A stretch of DNA of 36,010 bases. It comes from Companilactobacillus futsaii JCM 17355 (GTDB lineage: Bacteria > Bacillota > Bacilli > Lactobacillales > Lactobacillaceae). Made by a program: the position numbers and the translations under genes. The notes under the pieces are model-generated. The model ran no database searches. It saw only the letters and a program-made list of their open reading frames with translations, and was not told the origin of the DNA. Where the stretch lies: positions 1 through 36,010 of the forward strand of contig NZ_AZDO01000046.1 of the NCBI RefSeq assembly GCF_001435505.1. The letters are read 5' to 3'. Of this stretch, positions 31,843 through 36,010 are shown piece after piece (positions within the stretch are counted from its first letter, which is position 1; the number at the start of each line of letters is the position of its first letter).

Positions 31843-32022
31843 TTACCATTGTTCGTGGTTCCAAAGACGACCGTCAACTTCGCCTTCCAATTGTGCTTGA
31901 CGTTTGTTTTGTTCTTCAATCACTTTTTTCATCGCTACCAAAAAGGCCCGATTTTCATATTGAGTCTGTTTAGTAGATAAATCACTAACCGTTTGACTTA
32001 ACCATTGACCAGTTTCACTCAT
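31843..32022 (-). CDS. Small conserved-looking protein (59 residues)
   Basis: Begins with ATG at 32022, two bases after the stop codon of the flavodoxin-fold oxidoreductase gene, with AGG and GAGG upstream inside that gene. The product is hydrophilic and helical (MSETGQWLSQTVSDL..., VAMKKVIEEQNKRQAQLE), ending GRLWNHEQW. It has no membrane segment. I do not recognise it. The tight spacing and amino acid make-up support a real gene co-translated with the oxidoreductase. Its stop codon touches the arm of the terminator broken by element B, so its transcript end may have changed. Confidence 0.65.
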   Translation of the reverse strand: MSETGQWLSQTVSDLSTKQTQYENRAFLVAMKKVIEEQNKRQAQLEGEVDGRLWNHEQW

Positions 32023-32024
32023 AA

Positions 32025-32717
32025 TTATTCATCCTCACCTTGCTTGATTAAACTAATAGTGCTTTTCAATTGTGAAATATCTTCTCGTTGCTGGATAAAT
32101 GTACTCAAAATCGTTTCACATTCATTGCAATTCGTTCCATCAAAATTCTTAAATCGATCAGTGAACTCTCTTTCAAACCACAATTGACGATTTTGCAAAC
32201 TATCTGGATATTGTTGGGTTAGAAAACGTTGATAATCAATCAACAACTGCATTTGCTCATTTTCTTGCAAATATTGAAATTGAGCAATCGTAAAGACGGG
32301 CAAAATTTGCATCTTAGCACGTTTGGCAATTGCAAAATAAGGCGCCATTATCTCATCGATTGTGAAATCTTCACTACCACCGCGTCTAAAATCTTTTAAG
32401 GACATCCCAGTACTAACAACGATACCAAATTCTTTTTCAGCTAAATTATCATCGCCATCACCATAAACGAAATTTCTTGTCAAAACATTATCTTCCCAAT
32501 GTTTCAATCCTTCTGGGGCAGCATACCAATACAAGGGAAATTGAAAAATTATTCGATCATGTTCTTTTAACAAAGCTTGTTCTTTTTCGACATCAATTTC
32601 TGACAATTCTTCTACATGATGCCACGTTACGTCTTGCAGCTTAGCTCCTTGTAGTAAAAATTGTTGTGTCTGCGAATTATTAATTTCTGGATGTGACACT
32701 ACCACTAAAGTTTTCAA
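32025..32717 (-). CDS. NAD(P)H dehydrogenase, flavodoxin-like fold
   Basis: A ~230-residue FMN-dependent quinone reductase of the Flavodoxin_2 (MdaB/KefF/YwrO) family. The opening KTLVVVSHPEINNS binds FMN phosphate. FQFPLYWYAAPEGLKHWEDNV is the family signature that contacts the isoalloxazine ring. VSTGMSLKDFRRGG follows at strand 4. I favour the TTG at 32717 (MKTLVVVSHP), which has GGAG nine bases upstream; a TTG at 32732 would add five residues. A CN..CE pair near residue 195 is unusual but unexplained. It is co-transcribed with the small gene downstream. Confidence 0.85.
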   Translation of the reverse strand: MKTLVVVSHPEINNSQTQQFLLQGAKLQDVTWHHVEELSEIDVEKEQALLKEHDRIIFQFPLYWYAAPEGLKHWEDNVLTRNFVYGDGDDNLAEKEFGIVVSTGMSLKDFRRGGSEDFTIDEIMAPYFAIAKRAKMQILPVFTIAQFQYLQENEQMQLLIDYQRFLTQQYPDSLQNRQLWFEREFTDRFKNFDGTNCNECETILSTFIQQREDISQLKSTISLIKQGEDE

Positions 32718-32855
32718 AATTAACATCTCCAATCAACAATAGAATAGCAAAAAAAGGCTCTTTATAACAGTTGAAACTATTTTTTAGAAATTAATTCCAA
32801 CGACAAAATCCAATGATATACTGAAGAAGATACCGATTCACTTAAGGAGTTTATT

Positions 32856-33290
32856 ATGGAAAAATATTATATAGTTGATAGCTCTATTCTTCCTGAATCA
32901 TTTGAAAAAGTTATTGAAGCACGTAATTTACTAGAGACAAAAAAAGTCCACAACGTTAGTGAGGCTGTCAAAGTTGTGGGTATCAGTCGTGGAACTTATT
33001 ATAAGTATAAAGACTTAGTTTTTAAGCCAGATGAAGAAAGAAACGAGCGTAAAGCCGTTATTTCAATGATGTTAAAGCACCAACAAGGAACTCTCTCTAA
33101 AGTTTTGGTCGATATTTCTGAATTAAATGCCTCTATCTTAACTATCAATCAGAACATTCCCATCCACAATATTGCTACTGTCGTTATCTCATTAGATATT
33201 AGTCACCTAAATGGAACCATGGATGACTTAATCGATACATTACAATTGTCGGATTCAGTCGAAAATGTACAACTAGTTGCCATCGAATAA
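32856..33290 (+). CDS. ACT domain-containing protein, PheB/UPF0735 type
   Basis: A 144-residue protein. The N-terminal half has a helix-turn-helix-like segment (VSEAVKVVGISRGTYYKYKDLVF). The C-terminal half is an ACT domain (GTLSKVLVDISELNASILTINQNIPIHNIATVVISLDIS), a small-molecule, usually amino acid, binding fold. This layout is that of the PheB/YrxA-neighbour family (UPF0735), thought to be regulatory. The start is preceded by AAGGAG, with a -10 TATACT about 40 bases upstream. Confidence 0.88.
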   Translation: MEKYYIVDSSILPESFEKVIEARNLLETKKVHNVSEAVKVVGISRGTYYKYKDLVFKPDEERNERKAVISMMLKHQQGTLSKVLVDISELNASILTINQNIPIHNIATVVISLDISHLNGTMDDLIDTLQLSDSVENVQLVAIE

Positions 33291-33311
33291 GCCCTTTTTG
33301 AGGGCTTTTTA
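33289..33311 (+). terminator. Intrinsic terminator of the ACT protein gene
   Basis: AAGCCCT-TTTTG-AGGGCTT followed by TTT, overlapping the stop codon. Confidence 0.85.
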
Positions 33312-33452
33312 TTTTGGCCAAGCAATGTACATAGCCATCAAAACACTCAGAGTTCCACAGGCAAACAAAGACTTTGAAATAAAGCGACTCTTAACATGTC
33401 CAGCATAAATTATTAAAAATAGTCCTAGGACAAAAATAATTATCATTTTCAA
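33309..33452 (-). CDS. Small two-helix membrane protein (47 residues)
   Basis: Starts at TTG 33452 (ten bases after AGGTG) or ATG 33446. The product has two hydrophobic helices, IIIFVLGLFLIIYAG and SLFACGTLSVLMAMYIAW, joined by a short basic stretch (HVKSRFISK), and ends WPK. A positive-inside arrangement puts the loop in the cytoplasm. I do not recognise it. The clean membrane-protein pattern in an otherwise unexplained gap supports coding. Confidence 0.55.
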   Translation of the reverse strand: MKMIIIFVLGLFLIIYAGHVKSRFISKSLFACGTLSVLMAMYIAWPK

Positions 33453-33549
33453 GAAACCGCGTCACCTACCATCTAAGATTTTCATTCAAAAAATACTTTA
33501 ACGGATAAATGTGACTAAACAATGAATTTGTTATGGAGAATCTGTTCTT

Positions 33550-34404
33550 TTAATTACCTTGCCACAAAAAATGTTCAATATCGTGCAACACTTTAGGATT
33601 TCTTCTTGTTAAAGCGCTATGTTCTGCCAAACGTCCAGTAAACAATCTAGCTTGGTAAGTTTGGTGTGGTCCCTTAAAAACCTTTTTCAAAGATTTTGCA
33701 GATGATACGGGTACTGCCTTATCAAAATGATTTTCTTTAGTAAGTTGTCCCATGATATTTAATTCTCGAATATGAAGTCGACGTATAACTGAATCTGGAT
33801 GAGTATATTTGTCAAAATCTCTAGTCAATTGATCAGAATAACGCCAAGGATTACGTCGATAAATATCTTTATTTAATACTTGCATCGGAGCCGCAATATT
33901 TACTAGTGAATCAATTTGCGGTTGATTTTTTTTATCACTATATTTGAACAAATAATACATAACAGCATTATTGCCCCAAGAATGTGCCACAGCATTATAT
34001 CTAGTCATTTGATATTTTTTTTGCAAGGTCAAAATAACTGTATTAATCCACTTGGCAGTTTTATGGTAATCGGATTGGTGATTATTACCAAACAAAACTT
34101 GAATTTCAGGGTTTTTTGCATTTTTAGGCCAAGTTCCGTCAAAACTGAGCTTACCTTTTTTTGACACAAAAATAGTCAACGTTCTAGTTGCGTAACCATC
34201 AGCTTGTGATTGATCAATTAAGTAATCCATAGATCGTACAGTACCGCCAAAGCCGTGAAAGAATAGTGTCGGAATTTCTCTAGGATTGTTAGAACTAGCA
34301 TGGATAGTTTGTGGCTTAATCAAAAAAGTAAAACTTACTAGTATACTGATTAATAATATCTTGAATAATAAGTTATTTTTCATTATTACCAAATAATAAT
34401 GCAT
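33550..34404 (-). CDS. Secreted alpha/beta hydrolase, DUF915
   Basis: A 284-residue extracellular hydrolase. It has a signal peptide (LLFKILLISILVSFTFLI... to about residue 37, QTIHAS) and the DUF915 oxyanion motif TLFFHGFGGT. The nucleophile elbow is AHSWGNNA, where the serine is kept but the first glycine of GxSxG is alanine. A C-terminal RLAEHSALTRR region supplies the likely catalytic histidine. Proteins of this family are cell-surface hydrolases of lactic acid bacteria with unknown substrates, possibly esters of wall polymers. The start at 34404 has GAGG five bases upstream. Confidence 0.88.
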   Translation of the reverse strand: MHYYLVIMKNNLLFKILLISILVSFTFLIKPQTIHASSNNPREIPTLFFHGFGGTVRSMDYLIDQSQADGYATRTLTIFVSKKGKLSFDGTWPKNAKNPEIQVLFGNNHQSDYHKTAKWINTVILTLQKKYQMTRYNAVAHSWGNNAVMYYLFKYSDKKNQPQIDSLVNIAAPMQVLNKDIYRRNPWRYSDQLTRDFDKYTHPDSVIRRLHIRELNIMGQLTKENHFDKAVPVSSAKSLKKVFKGPHQTYQARLFTGRLAEHSALTRRNPKVLHDIEHFLWQGN

Positions 34405-34421
34405 TTTGACCTCTAGTCAAC

Positions 34422-34452
34422 AAAAAAGGCTTAGATTTCTCTAAGTCTTTTT
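34422..34452 (-). terminator. Terminator of pepD
   Basis: On the minus strand AAAAAGACTTAGA / TCTAAGCCTTTTTT, a strong hairpin with T run. Confidence 0.9.
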
Positions 34453-34454
34453 GA

Positions 34455-35879
34455 TTACAAGTTTTGGCCTTTTTCCCAAGTAGTCTTTGAAAGTAATAAA
34501 CCTTTTTTGACTAGATTGTTAAACAATTGGTGCGTACGATGAGAAATTTCACCAGCAGTCTTTTGATTACTTTCTGTCAAAAATTCAGTAACATTATCAG
34601 AATTTCCTACTGCTTGATCAGTTTCTTCAACTCGTTGACGAGCAAATGATTGGCAGTCATCTAAGTAAGCGTGGACCATGTCAGAATATTCATGATAATG
34701 TGGTTCGATAATAACTGACAAAGTCTTCTCTAACCAATATACATTATCAACTGAGACTTCAGTAGTTGTATTCTTGTAGTCTTCTGGCGTATCAATAATG
34801 TTAGTAAAGAATGGTACATAAGGACTGTAAGCGAAGAATCCCATGGACAACCATTGAATAGCAGCGTGGCCGTCATCAACATCATTTCTGATTTGTAAAA
34901 TTGATGAAGCTTGATTTCTGTCCATGGCGATAGAACGGAATTGACGTTGTTCTTTTGGAGTACCTGAAGCAAAAGTTCCAAATGGATCATACTTCGTACC
35001 ATTGTAGTGTGATGACAAGAAGGCTTCAACATCTTCAATAGCTAATTTCTTGGCAGGTTTTCTGCACATTGGCATATCTTGAGCGGTTGGCACTTGTTCA
35101 ATTTCTGGGTTGAACATCTTTTGTCCATACCAAGTACGTGGTGTGTTGTAATAGGCATCAGCTTCATTTTGCGTTCCAAAAATTTCACGGAAATTAAAGT
35201 GACCTGGCTGTGGATTTAAATGATGTTTTTCAACAAATTCTACCAAATCAGTTGCTACTAAGAAATTATCAGTATCGTTGACGTCAACTTCTTGCATAAC
35301 TGTTTGATTAGGTACGATAGCATAAGTATCTTCTGGCAAACGCATAGCAGCCCAATGGTGACCACCAGCAGTTTCTAATAACCAAATTTCATCTTTATCA
35401 TTAAATGCAATACTGTTACATTCACCTGTACCATACTTTTCCAACAAAGCACCTAAACGCTTGGCACCTTCTTTAGCGGATTTAATGTATGGCAAAACTA
35501 ATGTCAACATTGCTTCTTCATCGATACCATCATGAACTAATGGATCATAACCCAAAGCGCGAGCATTAGTAGCAGTAGTTTCAGTTGAACTCATACCAAC
35601 ATTTAATTCATTAATACCAGCTTCTTCATATTGACCATCACTTTGGTCTGCCTGTGGTGTAGCTGTATATCTTAGAGCGTGTTCAGGTAGTGGCACTTTT
35701 ACACCTGTAGTTACTGAAGTATAAAAGGCATTCTTTTGATCTTTGGCAACATGTGCAACAAATTTAATGGGATTGATTGGACCATAACCGTCTTCATTAC
35801 GGGCGACAATAGTGGAACCATCCATGCTAGCGGCTTTACCAACTAGTATCTCAGTACAATCGGAACTTGGATTTATCAT
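34455..35879 (-). CDS. pepD: C69 family dipeptidase
   Basis: A 474-residue cytoplasmic peptidase of the Ntn-hydrolase fold. The nucleophile is Cys8 in SDCTEILVGKAASMDGST, with IVARNEDGYGP following, as in lactobacillar PepD. In this family the residues before the Cys are often removed or very few; here seven precede it. It hydrolyses a wide range of dipeptides and supplies amino acids during growth on protein. The start is well supported by AAAGGGAGGG. The gene is transcribed alone. Confidence 0.93.
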   Translation of the reverse strand: MINPSSDCTEILVGKAASMDGSTIVARNEDGYGPINPIKFVAHVAKDQKNAFYTSVTTGVKVPLPEHALRYTATPQADQSDGQYEEAGINELNVGMSSTETTATNARALGYDPLVHDGIDEEAMLTLVLPYIKSAKEGAKRLGALLEKYGTGECNSIAFNDKDEIWLLETAGGHHWAAMRLPEDTYAIVPNQTVMQEVDVNDTDNFLVATDLVEFVEKHHLNPQPGHFNFREIFGTQNEADAYYNTPRTWYGQKMFNPEIEQVPTAQDMPMCRKPAKKLAIEDVEAFLSSHYNGTKYDPFGTFASGTPKEQRQFRSIAMDRNQASSILQIRNDVDDGHAAIQWLSMGFFAYSPYVPFFTNIIDTPEDYKNTTTEVSVDNVYWLEKTLSVIIEPHYHEYSDMVHAYLDDCQSFARQRVEETDQAVGNSDNVTEFLTESNQKTAGEISHRTHQLFNNLVKKGLLLSKTTWEKGQNL

Positions 35880-35956
35880 TTTGTTCCCTCCCTTTAAAAT
35901 AAGTATAAAATTAAAAAGGCTTTTAATCTAGTGGCTATATTAGAAATTTTATAATT

Positions 35957-35983
35957 ATGGCAGATTGTAAAATATAACCGAAC
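35957..35983 (-). repeat. 27-bp motif, right copy
   Basis: On the minus strand TGTTCGGTTAT-N6-CAATCTGCCA, the inverted partner of 29-55. It lies about 80-105 bases upstream of the pepD start codon and so could affect pepD expression. All 21 arm bases are identical between the copies, while the six spacer bases differ. Confidence 0.5.
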
Positions 35984-36010
35984 ACTAGTGGACACAAAAA
36001 CCCATAAAGG

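Larger units (their letters stand above)
31441..31844. terminator. Bidirectional terminator split by element copy B
   Basis: The left arm AAAAAATGCGCCTA (ending 31455) pairs with TAGGCGGATTTTTT (31831-31844). Deleting the 363-bp element and one 8-bp repeat restores a hairpin with loop ATAT. It would serve the convergent B3/4 gene and the small gene at 31843. Confidence 0.82.

Noticed and set aside
35957-35983. The 27-bp end motif as a tRNA fragment or attachment site
   Set aside because: The TGGCAGATTG half recalls part of some tRNA D-arms, but no acceptor stem or anticodon arm surrounds it and no integrase gene is present.

Overview
The window is AT-rich chromosomal DNA from a low-GC Gram-positive lactic acid bacterium. 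The gene set (T-box controlled asnS, lactate oxidase, C69 dipeptidase, DUF3737, WxL/DUF916 surface proteins, DUF915 hydrolase, NrtR-NiaP) fits Lactobacillaceae. Companilactobacillus is my best guess, but that is an inference from gene content only. There are about 35 protein genes, no rRNA, tRNA, CRISPR array or transposase gene, and several TTG starts with good ribosome binding sites.

Layout. 1-1,850: asnS on the minus strand behind an asparagine T-box leader. 1,870-4,900: membrane-anchored hydrolase, unknown membrane protein and amino acid permease (plus). 4,900-5,490: a 519-bp non-coding mobile element (copy A). 5,490-11,880: nadD, then a minus-strand operon of a heterodimeric ABC exporter, DUF3737 and a PatB-type C-S lyase. 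12,000-17,520: lactate oxidase, a Kef-type antiporter, a remnant element (copy C), a PadR-MFS pair with clear operators, and azlCD. 17,650-22,700: zinc alcohol dehydrogenase; an operon of ABC permease, ABC ATPase and a lipoprotein nuclease; an Old Yellow Enzyme; and an SMR pump. 22,740-26,780: a two-gene WxL/DUF916 surface locus divergent from an NrtR-like regulator and a NiaP-like transporter. 26,820-31,440: a MarR-PaiA-B3/4 operon, a possible bacteriocin immunity protein, a YczE-like protein, an NmrA-like oxidoreductase and a second B3/4 protein. 31,440-31,840: element copy B (363 bp). 31,840-36,010: a small gene with a flavodoxin-fold oxidoreductase, an ACT protein, a small two-helix membrane protein, a DUF915 hydrolase and pepD.

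The most unusual signal is the non-coding element family. Copies A and B lie in opposite orientation, share about 240 nearly identical bases, have matching terminal inverted repeats and are each flanked by an exact 8-bp direct repeat (GTTTTTAA; ATATTAGG). Removing either copy restores an intrinsic terminator hairpin shared by two convergent genes, so both insertions split the loop region of a bidirectional terminator. Inside, the element is built of nested hairpins, with a covarying base pair between copies. It looks like a non-autonomous, structure-targeting element (MITE-like) whose transposase is not in this window.

Other regulatory structure visible here: a PadR operator pair, one of them filling the 17-bp spacer of its own promoter; a MerR-type 19-bp-spacer promoter with a perfect palindrome before the ABC operon; a palindrome before niaP; a structured leader with a tiny ORF before the WxL gene and a terminator between the WxL and DUF916 genes. 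All functional names come from reading motifs by eye; no database search was possible.
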